This document shows, piece after piece, positions 1 to 10,525 of a DNA stretch of 58,858 bases. The DNA comes from Alphaproteobacteria bacterium (GTDB taxonomy: Bacteria > Pseudomonadota > Alphaproteobacteria > UBA9655): the NCBI GenBank assembly GCA_017992885.1, contig JAGONT010000012.1:1-58858 (forward strand), in the 5' to 3' direction. Position 1 is the stretch's first letter; every line of letters begins with the position of its first letter. The notes below the pieces were generated by a model. The model did no database searches. It was not told where the DNA came from and saw only the letters and a list, made by a program, of their open reading frames with translations. The translations under genes and the position numbers were made by a program.

Positions 1-2
1 TG

Positions 3-1721
3 GGTGATGTGACAAGTGAATCTCAACCAGGGGTTACTGTGTATGCCCCAGAAAAAGATCGAGGAGATATTAAGACAAACCAATGGTCAGAAGCTCACGA
101 ACCAACACACTATTTCCGAAAAGCTGGCGCAAACTTAAACGCCATCCATAGGCATGCAACACTTAGCTTTAAGCTCCCTAGTGAGTTGGTGAAAGACGAG
201 TCTGAATATAGATTATCTGTAACTCACCGTTCTGCTCCTGGTGCACAGGTAAAGATGTTTGACGTTGGTACGAATAGTTATTTACCTGGCCGTAATTTTC
301 CTTCATCACCTGACTTTATTACGAGTTTCTTTCCTCTCGATCCAACCTTAATTAAGAACATGCAGCCTCATGTTTTTTCTTTACCTTATGCTGCGCCTCC
401 CTCCTCTCTAATATCTTCATCCCAGGCGGTTTCTTCTGTACCTCATGTGACACCTTTAGCTCCTGTTTTCTCTTCATTCCCTATCGAACCTCCTCAAGCA
501 TTAACTGAACCAGGAGCTTTCCAAGAAATTAAAGAAGAAATTCAAAATCTTGAGGTTATTTTGTCTGAATTTGATCTTAGAGAAGAAGACCAACTTGCTG
601 TTAGAAATCAAATTGCAGAGTTAAATCGTACCCTACAATCAGATATTAGGAGGGCTTCATCACATCTACAGGTGTATTCTGTTGGAGAAGAGTTAAAAGC
701 TCTGCACGCACTCTTAACCTCTGCGGATGTTCATAATTTTGAGGATATCCTAAAAAGATATGCCCTCTTAACACAAGCAGAAGATAGAGGAATTGAATAC
801 TATGCATCTGAAGAAGAGCTAACGCAGCTTCTCAATGACCAAGGAGGCATTCCGTCTGCTTCTCCCAAAGAACCTCCACGACACGCCCAACCATTTGCAT
901 CTACAGAGTATACGGATTGGCTGAAGAGGCTCACAAGAAATGGTCACGCACTTTCACAATTCACAGGTATTGGAGAGAAACAATCTCCTCAGCCATCTCT
1001 GAGCGCTCCTATTTCAAAGCGCCCCCAACCTAAAAAACTTGTTATACCTGAGGCAGTAAAAGGCCTCCCACTTGTTTCTTTGTCATCACCACGGAAACCC
1101 ATTTCCTCTCCTCAACCCTCTGCCTTACAGTCCCCATCACATTTATTTAGACCCTTTGTCGACGCCAAAGACAGAAAAAAAATTAATGTTAGGTTTGTTG
1201 GAAGTGACTTATCTCTTTGCAAATATAAAACACTGGCTAATGGAGACTGCGGAAATTTAGCGATAAATGTTCCTCGTGAAGAAGGGCTGGAAATTGTACG
1301 CGACTTAAGGCCGGAGCAACTTCCAGGCGATATAGCAGTGAATAATTTTCTCTTAGAAGAGGCTATGCACACATTGAGTATTCCTTATGAATCAAATTCT
1401 GTTATGACCTTGACATTATTGGGTCGTTTCAGCCCTAGTCCTTTTAATGTTCATGTTTGGCAAAAGAGAGGAGATACTTATCAAAGGGTTAACGGGGATC
1501 AAGAGTTATGGCAGGTTCCTCACGCTCGTGATGTGCATGTAGAATTTGATGGAGAGGGTCACTTTTCAACCTTAATTCCTAGATTCGACCTAGACGCTAG
1601 GAAACATGCGATCGAAAAAGAAAAAAAGACCAAAGAAGCTAAAGCTATTTTTGAGCTGTATTTTGGCGAAGAAGGCAGCGAAGAGCTATTGAAGCAAACA
1701 CTTAATGGTCTTTATGATTGA
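3..1721 (+). CDS. OTU-like cysteine protease, putative effector (5' partial)
   Basis: The frame is open to the left edge, so the true start may lie outside; the first possible start inside is a GTG at 9. Numbering from that GTG, residues about 165-265 form a charged, probably coiled-coil helical region, 270-400 are Pro/Ser-rich and look disordered, and 400-530 hold a compact domain. That domain carries NGDCG at 411-415 (Cys414) and GHFSTLIP with His518. This order matches the catalytic Cys box (D/N-G-D/N-C) and late His of OTU deubiquitinases. Inference: a ubiquitin-directed effector of a host-associated bacterium. No signal peptide can be judged because the N terminus may be missing. The wider protein is not recognised, and the OTU call rests on two short motifs. 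Confidence 0.5.
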   Translation, partial: GDVTSESQPGVTVYAPEKDRGDIKTNQWSEAHEPTHYFRKAGANLNAIHRHATLSFKLPSELVKDESEYRLSVTHRSAPGAQVKMFDVGTNSYLPGRNFPSSPDFITSFFPLDPTLIKNMQPHVFSLPYAAPPSSLISSSQAVSSVPHVTPLAPVFSSFPIEPPQALTEPGAFQEIKEEIQNLEVILSEFDLREEDQLAVRNQIAELNRTLQSDIRRASSHLQVYSVGEELKALHALLTSADVHNFEDILKRYALLTQAEDRGIEYYASEEELTQLLNDQGGIPSASPKEPPRHAQPFASTEYTDWLKRLTRNGHALSQFTGIGEKQSPQPSLSAPISKRPQPKKLVIPEAVKGLPLVSLSSPRKPISSPQPSALQSPSHLFRPFVDAKDRKKINVRFVGSDLSLCKYKTLANGDCGNLAINVPREEGLEIVRDLRPEQLPGDIAVNNFLLEEAMHTLSIPYESNSVMTLTLLGRFSPSPFNVHVWQKRGDTYQRVNGDQELWQVPHARDVHVEFDGEGHFSTLIPRFDLDARKHAIEKEKKTKEAKAIFELYFGEEGSEELLKQTLNGLYD

Positions 1722-1738
1722 GCCTATAGAAAAACGAA

Positions 1739-1764
1739 GGAGGTGAGAACTCTCACCTCCCTTT
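1739..1764 (+). terminator. Rho-independent terminator after the OTU-like gene
   Basis: A perfect 10-bp inverted repeat (GGAGGTGAGA / TCTCACCTCC, 1739-1748 and 1751-1760) is followed by CTTTG. It lies 18 bases after the stop codon. The T-run is short. Confidence 0.6.
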
Positions 1765-1831
1765 GTTGCTGAAATAAAACCGTTTTGATGGTATGTGATA
1801 GAGAAAATATATTATTTCATATGAGGATTTA

Positions 1832-2692
1832 ATGACCATTAACGGCTGTGAACTTTCTAACCGTGGCGTATTGGAAATTGAAGGAGAAGATAAAGCCTCT
1901 TTCCTCCAAGGGTTGATAACCAATGACATTCACCTTGTAAATCGAGACCAAACCTTATATGCAACCCTTCTTACCCCTCAAGGAAGGTTTTTGTATGACT
2001 TTTTTATTATAGACAACAAGGACTCTTTCCTTCTGGACGCAGAAGCTTCTCGCATGGAAGCTCTTTTGAAAAAGCTCACCCTCTATAAACTTCGCTCAAA
2101 GGTAATCCTTAAACATCGTCCAGACTTAAAGGTTTTTGCCTTATGGGGAAATAATGTTGCGACCTTTTTTAACCTTAAAGAAGAACCAGGATACACTTCC
2201 AATGGTGTCTTTATGGATCCTCGTCTTAAAGAGTTAGGAACGCGGATGATAACGTCAACTCCTCCCAAGAATTTTCAACAAATTCCTCTTCAAAACTACG
2301 ATCTCCATCGTCTTACCTTAGGCATCCCGGAAGGTGGAAAAGATTTAATTCCTGAAAAAGCGATTTTACTTGAATCAGGACTCGATGAACTGAACGCCAT
2401 TAGTTGGACAAAAGGATGCTACATGGGGCAAGAGCTTACCGCTCGAACAAAATATCGAGGTCTCGTCAGAAAGCGTCTTTTCCCTGTCATCATTGAAGGA
2501 GAAGCTCCCGATCAAGGAACAGAAATTTTTTTCAATGGGGATTCCGTTGGCGAAATGCGGTCCCATAATGAAACTCATGGCCTTGCTCTTCTTCGTATTG
2601 AAGCTGTAAGAGCTCAAAATGAGCTTGTGGGAGGGAAGGCTCGTTTAAAGCCTTACATACCAGAGTGGATGCGCTTTGAAAAAACGTCCTAA
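1832..2692 (+). CDS. ygfZ: YgfZ/GcvT-domain folate-binding protein
   Basis: A 286-residue protein of the YgfZ (COG0354) family, which binds tetrahydrofolate and supports assembly or repair of some Fe-S enzymes such as MiaB (family knowledge); a MiaB is encoded at 42.5 kb. The family signature K-G-C-Y-x-G-Q-E is at residues 194-201, with the conserved Cys at 196. The N terminus (ISNRGVLEI-like, FLQGLITNDI) is typical. The ATG at 1832 follows a GAGG sequence at good spacing. The last 4 bases overlap the convergent cdd stop. Cytosolic; nothing unusual. Confidence 0.9.
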   Translation: MTINGCELSNRGVLEIEGEDKASFLQGLITNDIHLVNRDQTLYATLLTPQGRFLYDFFIIDNKDSFLLDAEASRMEALLKKLTLYKLRSKVILKHRPDLKVFALWGNNVATFFNLKEEPGYTSNGVFMDPRLKELGTRMITSTPPKNFQQIPLQNYDLHRLTLGIPEGGKDLIPEKAILLESGLDELNAISWTKGCYMGQELTARTKYRGLVRKRLFPVIIEGEAPDQGTEIFFNGDSVGEMRSHNETHGLALLRIEAVRAQNELVGGKARLKPYIPEWMRFEKTS

Positions 2693-3102
2693 CCAATAGC
2701 CATAATTTCTGTAAAAGCTCCAGGAAGAAGTTGACTCATGGGTATGGCCACATATCCTTCTTTACCCTTATAAATGACAACAGTCTCAGGACTGCTAAAT
2801 TCTTGAATTACTTGTCGACACGCACCACAGGGAGAACAAAGAATATCGGCTTTTGTTGTAACAGCAATAGCTTTTATTCTTCCCTTTGGTCCTTTTTCTG
2901 ACAACATTTTGAAAATTGCAGTTCTTTCTCCACAATTAGATAAACCAAATGAGATATTCTCAATATTACATCCTGTATAGATATCCTCATCTTCTGTGAT
3001 AAGAGCCGCCCCGACAGGAAATTTTGAATAAGGGACGTATGCTTTTTCTTGAGCTTCTTTAGCCAATCCAATGAGCTTGTCTTGTAAATCCTTTGATATC
3101 AT
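2689..3102 (-). CDS. cdd: Cytidine deaminase (tetrameric type)
   Basis: A 137-residue zinc enzyme that deaminates cytidine/deoxycytidine to uridine in pyrimidine salvage. The zinc and catalytic residues are visible: Cys57 and Glu59 in NCGERTA, and Cys92 and Cys95 in PCGACRQ. The length fits the homotetrameric class. It ends 4 bases inside the convergent ygfZ and lies just after glyS on the same strand (18 bases), so it may be transcribed with the glyQ-glyS genes. Confidence 0.95.
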   Translation of the reverse strand: MISKDLQDKLIGLAKEAQEKAYVPYSKFPVGAALITEDEDIYTGCNIENISFGLSNCGERTAIFKMLSEKGPKGRIKAIAVTTKADILCSPCGACRQVIQEFSSPETVVIYKGKEGYVAIPMSQLLPGAFTEIMAIG

Positions 3103-3120
3103 GTTGAATCCTTTTATTTA

Positions 3121-5202
3121 TTAACTCTCAATTTTTGAAAAATCCGCCACTTGATGAAGTGTTTGCCTAAGAAATGACAAAAGATGAAGACGGTTTTCTC
3201 GAACATCTTTTTCCATCGTATTCACCACAACTTTATCAAAAAACTGATCCACATAGGGTCTAATCATGGCTAAATCTTGAACAGCTTTAATGAAATTACA
3301 TGTCTTCACCAGATCTTGAATCTCCAAAGATTTAGAGGATAGGTTTATAAAAAGAGCTTTTTCTTCAGGTTCTTTTAGAATTTCTTCTAAAACATGACCT
3401 TCATAAAGCCGTTTATCCTTTTCTTCCTCAATTTTTAAAATATGAGAAGCTCTTTTATAAGCGATGAGAAGATTTTTTCCATCTTCCCCATCCATTAACT
3501 GATCTAAAGCTTTTACTCTTAAGGCAAGATCTGAAAAGGTGGAATTTTCATGGGCAACAGTTAACACAGCATCCACATGATCATAAGAGCTTCCTTGGTC
3601 CGCTCGGAGGGAAAATTTAAAGCGTTCTAAAAGAAATTGCCACAAATCACGAACAGCCTGCTCTTTATTTTTTAAAAAAGGCGGCGTCAGTGTTGACCAA
3701 GAGTAAGCTTCATAGGCCCACTCCAAAATATCAACCAGGGGTAAACTAAAGTGAGGGTTAAAGGATAAAGAAATCAAGCCAAGGGCCGCCCGTCTTAAGG
3801 CAAAGGGATCTTTCGATCCAGTTGGTGTAATCCCAATAGCAAAAAAGCCCATCAAGGTATCAAGTCGATCCACCATGGAGAGGATCAAACTCGGTATAGC
3901 ATCAGGTATCTTTCCCCCAGAAACCTTGGGCCAATAATGTTCTTCGATGGCTCGCGCAACTTCAGGTCCTTCGCCTTGATTGAGCGCATAATTTCCTCCC
4001 ATTACGCCTTGAAGTTCCGGAAATTCCCCAACCATTTGACTTGCAAGATCGGCTTTAGAGAGAAGAGCAGCCCGACGTATTGGCTTTGGATCAACCCCTA
4101 TTTTTACGGCCATACGGGATGAAAGGATGATTAATCGCTCAACTTTATCACAAAGACTGCCCAAATGTTGATGAAAAAGCCGAGTTTTCAAAGAAATGTT
4201 AAAGTGATCTAAGGGTTTCTTTTGATCTTGATCCCAAAAGAACTGTGCATCTGCAAGTCGAGCTCGTAAAACCCTTTCATTACCTGTAACAATGGTTTTA
4301 CCTTGATCACGTGTTTCAACATTCGCAATAATGCCAAAGCAGGCAGCGAGTTTTCCTTGGTCATTGAGAAAAGGAAAGTATCGTTGATGGACCCGCATTG
4401 GGGTTGTGATAACCTCTGATGGAAGATTCATAAAGTGTGCGTCCACACCTCCCCTTAAGGCGATAGGCCATTCAACGAGACCTGTGACTTCCTCCATAAG
4501 AGAATCATCCTCAAGAGGCGTTAAATCTTGAGCAATATGGTTAATCCCCTTTTGGATGAGGGTGCGCCGTTCCTCCCCATCTAAAATGACAAAATGATCT
4601 CGTAATTTTTTCTCATAGTCCTTAAAATTTTCAACACGAAAAGGCTTAGGTGCTAAAAATCGATGGCCTTTTGTCCAATGTGAGGCTTCAACATCTGCAT
4701 AAGAAAAAGGAACCATCTCTCCCTCAAAAAGACTAAGAAGTCCCCGGATAGGCCTTACCCACGTTGCGGACAGCTCTCCCCATCGCATAGATTTAGGCCA
4801 ACGCATTTTTTCTAAAAGCGATGGAGCCAAGTGAGAAAGGATATCTCTTAAGGGCTGTCCCCGCACTTTTTGAGTAAAAAATAAGAACTGTCCTTTTGAT
4901 GTATCCTTAACCTCACACTCTTCTCGCCCTATCCCTACTGTTTTTAGGAAGCCCGCAATTGCAGCTTGAGGAGCATCAATACGTGGCCCCTTTTTTTCTT
5001 CTACTTTCTCAGAAGTTTGCAGAGGAAGCCCATCTACAACCATTGCTAATCTACGAGGGGTTATAAATGTTCTTACCCTCTCAAAAGAGATCCCTTCTTC
5101 TTGAAGGAGAGTTTCAGTGAGAGCTTTAAGCTGGAGTTGAGCTCCTTTTTGCATACAAGCAGGAATTTCTTCAGAAAAAATTTCAAGGAGCCACTCAGCC
5201 AT
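3121..5202 (-). CDS. glyS: Glycine--tRNA ligase beta subunit
   Basis: Beta subunit of the alpha2-beta2 bacterial glycyl-tRNA synthetase, which supplies tRNA binding; 693 residues, normal for the family. The frame could start earlier (5271), but the family N terminus [15 protein letters not shown] begins at the ATG at 5202. That ATG overlaps the end of glyQ by 8 bases, the usual translational coupling. Conserved VHQRYFPF and [13 protein letters not shown] segments are present. The C terminus carries the tRNA-binding DALR-like region. Confidence 0.95.
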   Translation of the reverse strand: MAEWLLEIFSEEIPACMQKGAQLQLKALTETLLQEEGISFERVRTFITPRRLAMVVDGLPLQTSEKVEEKKGPRIDAPQAAIAGFLKTVGIGREECEVKDTSKGQFLFFTQKVRGQPLRDILSHLAPSLLEKMRWPKSMRWGELSATWVRPIRGLLSLFEGEMVPFSYADVEASHWTKGHRFLAPKPFRVENFKDYEKKLRDHFVILDGEERRTLIQKGINHIAQDLTPLEDDSLMEEVTGLVEWPIALRGGVDAHFMNLPSEVITTPMRVHQRYFPFLNDQGKLAACFGIIANVETRDQGKTIVTGNERVLRARLADAQFFWDQDQKKPLDHFNISLKTRLFHQHLGSLCDKVERLIILSSRMAVKIGVDPKPIRRAALLSKADLASQMVGEFPELQGVMGGNYALNQGEGPEVARAIEEHYWPKVSGGKIPDAIPSLILSMVDRLDTLMGFFAIGITPTGSKDPFALRRAALGLISLSFNPHFSLPLVDILEWAYEAYSWSTLTPPFLKNKEQAVRDLWQFLLERFKFSLRADQGSSYDHVDAVLTVAHENSTFSDLALRVKALDQLMDGEDGKNLLIAYKRASHILKIEEEKDKRLYEGHVLEEILKEPEEKALFINLSSKSLEIQDLVKTCNFIKAVQDLAMIRPYVDQFFDKVVVNTMEKDVRENRLHLLSFLRQTLHQVADFSKIES

Positions 5203-6061
5203 GGGCATTCTCCACCCAAAGTTCACAACATTTCCGGGCCAAAGTCCGAACACGACCAATATAATTAGCACGTTCTGTAACGCTTAAAACCCCTCGTGCA
5301 TCTAAAAGATTAAAGAGGTGGCTCGCTTTAAGACAGTGCTCATAGGCAGGAAGAACAAGCTTATTTTCAACGAGCTGATTACACATTGACACGGCATCTT
5401 CAAAATGGCGAAAAATCATGGGGGCATCAAGATATTCAAAACTAAACGCTGAAAATTCTTTCTCCATTTGTTGAGCCACATCTCCATAGGTCATGGGTGT
5501 TGGGCCTACAGGATCATTCCACGACAAATCATAAACATTTTCAATACCTTGGAGAGTCATGATCAATCGTTCAAGGCCATAGGTTAGTTCTACAGGAATG
5601 GGATCACAGGAAAAACCACCGACCTGTTGAAAATAGGTAAATTGCGTAATTTCTTGACCCCCTCCCCATACTTCCCAACCAAGACCAGAAGCCCCCAAAG
5701 TTGGACTCTCCCAATCATCTTCAACAAAACGAACATCATGAAGGATTGGATCGAAGCCAATATACCTTAAACTATCAAGATAAATATCCTGCACATCATC
5801 GGGTGATGGTTTTAGAATAACTTGGTATTGATGATGACGATAAAGCCGATTGGGATTTTCTCCATACCTTCCATCTGCTGGCCTCCGAGAAGGCTGGACA
5901 TACGCTGCTTTCCAAGGTTTAGGACCAAGAGATTTTAAAGTTGTCGCTGGGTGAAACGTTCCCGCACCCACTTCAGCGTCATAGGGTTGCAAAATTACAC
6001 AACCCTGCTGCGCCCAAAATTCTTGGAGTTTTAAGACAACCGTTTGAAAGTCAGTTTTCAT
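5195..6061 (-). CDS. glyQ: Glycine--tRNA ligase alpha subunit
   Basis: Catalytic alpha subunit (288 residues) of glycyl-tRNA synthetase. Highly conserved blocks are visible: [14 protein letters not shown] near the start, [20 protein letters not shown], and the [17 protein letters not shown] active-site region. First gene of a glyQ-glyS pair with an 8-base overlap. It reads away from the short gap after trpS, so the promoter probably lies in 6062-6148. Confidence 0.97.
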   Translation of the reverse strand: MKTDFQTVVLKLQEFWAQQGCVILQPYDAEVGAGTFHPATTLKSLGPKPWKAAYVQPSRRPADGRYGENPNRLYRHHQYQVILKPSPDDVQDIYLDSLRYIGFDPILHDVRFVEDDWESPTLGASGLGWEVWGGGQEITQFTYFQQVGGFSCDPIPVELTYGLERLIMTLQGIENVYDLSWNDPVGPTPMTYGDVAQQMEKEFSAFSFEYLDAPMIFRHFEDAVSMCNQLVENKLVLPAYEHCLKASHLFNLLDARGVLSVTERANYIGRVRTLARKCCELWVENAHG

Positions 6062-6148
6062 GGAACAATTTAGGTATCAATTTCACTTGTGTTAAGATTA
6101 CTCAGCAATACCCATTAGGGTCAAGCGCATTCATTAGCATACCTTCTC

Positions 6149-7147
6149 TTACATTCTTAAAAATCCAACGATATCTTGAATTTCACTAAGGTGTTGTAAA
6201 GCAATGTCTCTTGCTTTCTCTGTTCCTCTCTTAAGAACTGAATCCAAAAAAACAGGGTCTTTTAACAAAACTGTCATACGTTGCCGAATTGGCTCCATAA
6301 TCATAATAATTTGATCCGTTAACTTCTGTTTGAAAGGTGAAAAAGTCGAGCCTTCAAATTCAAGGCAAACGTCTTCCAAACTTTGATTTGTTAAGGATGC
6401 ATAAATTGTTAAAAGATTTAAAGCTTCTGGACGACTTTCCATCGCTCCTGGGGTTCCCTGAATCGGGATAGGGTCTGTTTTTGCCTTACGAATTTTCAAA
6501 GCAATTAAATCTGGATCATCCAAAAAATGAATACGACTATACGCTGAAGGATCGGATTTACTCATTTTTGATGTTCCGTCCCTTAGGCTCATAACCCGAG
6601 CGGCCGTTTTTAAAATAACAGGCTCTGGCAGTTTAAAGTAATCGATGCCATAGTGACGATTGAAAGCCCCTGCAATATCGCGGGCGAGTTCAACATGTTG
6701 TTTTTGATCTTCACCTATGGGCACGTGAGTTGCCTTATAAACCAGAATATCTGCTGCCTGAAGAACAGGGTACGCGTAAAGACCAAGATTAGCTTGTTCT
6801 CGTTGTTTTCCAGCTTTTTCCTTAAACTGAATCATGCGATTAAGCCATCCTAAAGGCGTAAGACAAGCAAATATCCATGCTAACTCACAATGGGCAGAAA
6901 CCGTACTTTGAGGAAAAATATAAGATCTTTCAGGATCTATTCCTGCTGCAATATAAGCAGCTACAACTTCCCGTATATGTTTTTGTAGATTGTCAGGATC
7001 TGGAAGAGTTGTGAGCGCATGCAAATCCACAATACAAAAAAAATTTTCGTGTTTGCCTTGCATCATAACCCAATTGCGAATTGCTCCTAAGTAGTTTCCC
7101 AAATGAAGGTCTCCTGTAGGCTGTATACCTGAAAAAATCCGATCCAT
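6149..7147 (-). CDS. trpS: Tryptophan--tRNA ligase
   Basis: A 332-residue class I synthetase charging tRNA-Trp. The HIGH-like motif is PTGDLHLGNYLGA near residue 11, and the KMSKS loop is present intact (TSKMSKSDPS) near residue 195. The start ATG shares its first base with the murJ stop codon (TAATG arrangement), so translation is probably coupled to the upstream murJ, a common neighbour of trpS in alphaproteobacteria. Confidence 0.96.
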   Translation of the reverse strand: MDRIFSGIQPTGDLHLGNYLGAIRNWVMMQGKHENFFCIVDLHALTTLPDPDNLQKHIREVVAAYIAAGIDPERSYIFPQSTVSAHCELAWIFACLTPLGWLNRMIQFKEKAGKQREQANLGLYAYPVLQAADILVYKATHVPIGEDQKQHVELARDIAGAFNRHYGIDYFKLPEPVILKTAARVMSLRDGTSKMSKSDPSAYSRIHFLDDPDLIALKIRKAKTDPIPIQGTPGAMESRPEALNLLTIYASLTNQSLEDVCLEFEGSTFSPFKQKLTDQIIMIMEPIRQRMTVLLKDPVFLDSVLKRGTEKARDIALQHLSEIQDIVGFLRM

Positions 7148-8694
7148 TAAGTCCTCGATGAAAACATAAGTTTAAGTTCATTAAACCTTAAAGCGCCTAT
7201 AATATGTGAAAGAATCAAAAAACCCAAAAGACCAAACCCTATAAGCCCGGCAACCGACAAACTTCTTACAACTTCTCCTCCTATAAGAAGAGGATGAAGG
7301 AGCGATTGAAGAGCTTTAAGCAGAATAATGGTTCCTCCACAAGTTAAAACCATACGAGTAGCAAACTTCCTAAGACGGACTTCAAAGTTCAAATACCCTT
7401 GTCGCCATAAGAGATACCCTAGCAAAACTGCATTTACCCACGCGGCAGCTGCCGTGGCAAAAGCAATTCCCACTTGATGGAAGGTGTCCATCAAGGCAAG
7501 ACTGAGGGCAATATCCACAATAATTCCAGCACAAGCCGTACAGACGGGTATTATCGTATTTTGACGAGCAAAAAAACTTGAACTGAAGACCTTGATAAGA
7601 ACGTAAGCAGGCAACCCCACGGCAAGAGCTTGAAGAGTTGCAGCCGTGGACGCTGTGTCCTTGTATGTAAAGGCCCCTCGCTCAAAGACAATCATGACAA
7701 AGGGCTCGGCTAAAAAAATGAGAGCAAGCGTCGCTGGAAGAGTTAAAAACATAGAGAGTTCGATAGCCTGACTTTGTGTTCTGTGCGCCTTATCCCAAGC
7801 TTCAACACGAATTTGTCGAGAAAGGATGGGCAAGAGGGCCGTACTCACAGCAACACCAATCACACTCAAAGGTAATTGATTCAGCCTATCTGCATAATTA
7901 AGATAAGAAATGGCACCCGTAGGAAGCCAAGAGGCAATATACGCACCGATAAAAAGGTTAATTTGTACTACTCCTGAGCCAAAAGCTGCAGGAGCTAAAA
8001 TTTTAAAGAATTTTTTTACGTTTGTATCGAAGTGCGGCAGCTTAAAAGAAAGACCCATTCCTTCTTTCAAAGAAGGTAGCCAAACCCAAAGCCACTGTGA
8101 AACGCCCATCGCCATCACTCCCCAAGCAAAAGCATACCCTGGAGAAGAAAACTGATCATAAAAGCAAAGAACAACAGCAATAATAACCATATTGCCTATC
8201 ATTGGTGAGGAAGCAACAATAGCAAATTTATCCATTGAATTTAAAATACCACTATAGAGGGCTGTCAGTGATATAAAAAAGATGAAAGGAAAAGTAATTC
8301 TACTGAATTCAATGGCATAATAAAGACGATCAGGCGTCAATTGAAACCCTGGTAAAAATATAGGCAAGAGAATAGGAAGAAAAAGTTCTATCCCCACCAT
8401 GAAAAGAAAAAGAACACCTACCCAAAAAGTCAATATTTGCCTTGCAAAACTACGCGCTTCTTCTTTTCCTTTTGCTGCAAGAATTCCTGCAAACAAAGGA
8501 ACAAAAGAAGCATTAAAGGCTCCTTCTGCAAAAAGACGACGAAAAAGAGAGGGCAATTTAATCGCAAACACCAAAGCATCTGCAGCAGCTCCTGCTCCTA
8601 AAAAAGAGGCAGTGAGAACTTCTCGGATAAATCCAAACACACGGCTACCAATCGTATATCCACCAACCGTTGCAATGGAACGAATGAGATTCAT
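7147..8694 (-). CDS. murJ: Lipid II flippase MurJ (copy 1)
   Basis: A 515-residue polytopic membrane protein of the MurJ/MviN family, which flips lipid II across the inner membrane for peptidoglycan synthesis. The start MNLIRSIATVGGYTIGSRVFGFIRE is the family N terminus; an upstream TTG at 8703 is less likely. The FAEGAFNASFVPLF and NYADRLNQLPLSVIGVAVSTALLP segments are diagnostic. It is fused translationally to trpS downstream, the normal alphaproteobacterial context, so I treat this copy as the ancestral one. A paralogue lies directly upstream. Confidence 0.93.
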   Translation of the reverse strand: MNLIRSIATVGGYTIGSRVFGFIREVLTASFLGAGAAADALVFAIKLPSLFRRLFAEGAFNASFVPLFAGILAAKGKEEARSFARQILTFWVGVLFLFMVGIELFLPILLPIFLPGFQLTPDRLYYAIEFSRITFPFIFFISLTALYSGILNSMDKFAIVASSPMIGNMVIIAVVLCFYDQFSSPGYAFAWGVMAMGVSQWLWVWLPSLKEGMGLSFKLPHFDTNVKKFFKILAPAAFGSGVVQINLFIGAYIASWLPTGAISYLNYADRLNQLPLSVIGVAVSTALLPILSRQIRVEAWDKAHRTQSQAIELSMFLTLPATLALIFLAEPFVMIVFERGAFTYKDTASTAATLQALAVGLPAYVLIKVFSSSFFARQNTIIPVCTACAGIIVDIALSLALMDTFHQVGIAFATAAAAWVNAVLLGYLLWRQGYLNFEVRLRKFATRMVLTCGGTIILLKALQSLLHPLLIGGEVVRSLSVAGLIGFGLLGFLILSHIIGALRFNELKLMFSSRT

Positions 8695-8764
8695 TTTTAA
8701 CAACCTAATGATTTATATTAACTTCGTTATAGAATGTTTTTCTAGAGATGCAAGGCTCTCATAA

Positions 8765-10306
8765 TTAAGATTTATTTTTCAATAGCTTTTGAAGATCACT
8801 AAAATAAAATGCACCGACAAGGCGTGCTACAATGATGTAAGCCAACCCTCCGCCTAAAACCCAGAACCCCACAACGCTCATACGCATAAGAGAAACCTTT
8901 GGCAAAGGCATCATAAGTTGAATCTCATAACAAAAAAGTCCCATGAGGAAAGAAGCGATAATAAGACGTGGTAAAATCCTTTTTAAGCGCTCATCAAAAA
9001 TAATCCATTCTTTTCGCAAAAGAAGAATCCCTAAGGCCGTAGCATTAACCCAAGCGGATATGGCGGTTGATAGAGCGAGGCCAACATAACTGAAAGGGCC
9101 AATCAAAAGACAATTTAAGATAAAGTTTAAGCCAACCGCAGCGATGGCAACTTTCATCGGTGTTTTGGTGTCCTGGCGTGCAAAAAATTGAGTCTGAAAA
9201 ATTTTTACGAGAACATACGCTGGAAGTCCTATAGAAAAAGCAGAAAGTGTATACCCCGTTGCTTGAGCATCTTCACTTGTAAAGGCTCCTCTCTCAAATA
9301 AAAGAGCAACCAGAGGGGTTCCTAGTATAATAAGCCCAACTGCCGCTGGCAAAGTGACAGCAAGAGCAAATTCAAGAGCTCTATTTTGAGTATAATTAGC
9401 TTCTTTAAAATGATGAGATTTAATGTGCTTGATAAGTTCAGGCAACAAAGCCGTACTCACTGCAATGCCAACTAATCCCAAGGGAAGTTGGTTAAGCCGA
9501 TCCGCATAAAAAAGATAAGAGACTGAACCAGGCGAAAGCCAAGAGGCAAAAACCCCATCCATCAAAAAGTTAAGTTGAAAAACGCCAGCACTAATGGCCC
9601 CTGGGATTCCTAGAAAAAGTAGTTTCTTAGCCTCAGGTGAAAATTGAGGATAAGAAAGCCTCATTTCCATCCCTTGGAAGTAACAAGAAACCCAGAGCCA
9701 AGCTAATTGAAAAATTCCAGCAAAAAAAACAGCCCAAGCGAGACCTTCCCCCGGTGAGATCCATTCGCAAAAAATCATAAAAAGAGCGACACTCATCGTT
9801 AAATTTAAAATAATGGGAGTACCTGCAGGAGCTGCAAATTTTCCCATTGAATTCAGAATTCCACTCAAAAGAGAAGCCAAAGAAATAAAAAGAATGTAAG
9901 GAAATGTGATACGAGAGAGGGTAACCGCAAGATCAAATCGTTCGGGTGTTGCTTCAAATCCAGGTGCAAACAAAAAAACGGCCCAGGGCATGAGAGGTTC
10001 GAAAAGAAGAACAAACCCAGCTAAACTAAAAAGCAGAAGAGCAAATATTTTTTCTCCGTAAAGACGAGCCGCAAGGGGACCAGATGAAACGAGAACTCCA
10101 GAAAAAAGAGGAATAAAAGCAGCGTTAAAAGCTCCTTCAGCAAAAAATCGCCGAAAAAAATTGGGAAGTTTAAAGGCCACAAAAAAAGCATCCGTCAGAC
10201 CACTAACCCCTAAAATACCTGCAATAAGGGCATCCCGTATAAATCCGGTCACACGGCTTAAAAAAGTAAATCCCCCAACGGTAACAATCGATCTATAAAG
10301 ATGCAT
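8765..10306 (-). CDS. murJ: MurJ-like flippase (tandem paralogue, copy 2)
   Basis: A second complete MurJ/MviN protein of 513 residues, with FAEGAFNAAFIPLF, FYADRLNQLPLGLVGIAVSTALLP and about 13-14 hydrophobic segments. The frame stays open upstream to 10432, but the family start MHLYRSIVTVGGFTFLSRVTGFIRD is at 10306. It lies 70 bases upstream of copy 1 on the same strand. The two proteins are alignable over their length but clearly diverged, so this is an old duplication or an acquired homologue. Whether both flip lipid II cannot be told from sequence. Confidence 0.88.
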   Translation of the reverse strand: MHLYRSIVTVGGFTFLSRVTGFIRDALIAGILGVSGLTDAFFVAFKLPNFFRRFFAEGAFNAAFIPLFSGVLVSSGPLAARLYGEKIFALLLFSLAGFVLLFEPLMPWAVFLFAPGFEATPERFDLAVTLSRITFPYILFISLASLLSGILNSMGKFAAPAGTPIILNLTMSVALFMIFCEWISPGEGLAWAVFFAGIFQLAWLWVSCYFQGMEMRLSYPQFSPEAKKLLFLGIPGAISAGVFQLNFLMDGVFASWLSPGSVSYLFYADRLNQLPLGLVGIAVSTALLPELIKHIKSHHFKEANYTQNRALEFALAVTLPAAVGLIILGTPLVALLFERGAFTSEDAQATGYTLSAFSIGLPAYVLVKIFQTQFFARQDTKTPMKVAIAAVGLNFILNCLLIGPFSYVGLALSTAISAWVNATALGILLLRKEWIIFDERLKRILPRLIIASFLMGLFCYEIQLMMPLPKVSLMRMSVVGFWVLGGGLAYIIVARLVGAFYFSDLQKLLKNKS

Positions 10307-10525
10307 CGTACTTTCAACTCTATTTAGAGAGATAAGATATAAGGCCTTAGAAGAACCGTCAATGGGAGGTTCACCTCCTTGTAAAAGGCATATAATTTTA
10401 CTGACTTTTATTTGTATAAAAGAGAAATTCATGTATAAAACAAAAAATTTATCTTATTATTAAGAAAGTTTAACATTTTTTAAATATTAAATGTCAAAAT
10501 ATAATCAGTAAAGAGGAGGAATATT

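Noticed and set aside
10375-10395. GGAGGT-N2-ACCTCC inverted repeat near the upstream end of the second murJ frame, considered as a riboswitch or attenuator.
   Set aside because: It is only six base pairs with a two-base loop and lies upstream of the preferred start; too weak to call.
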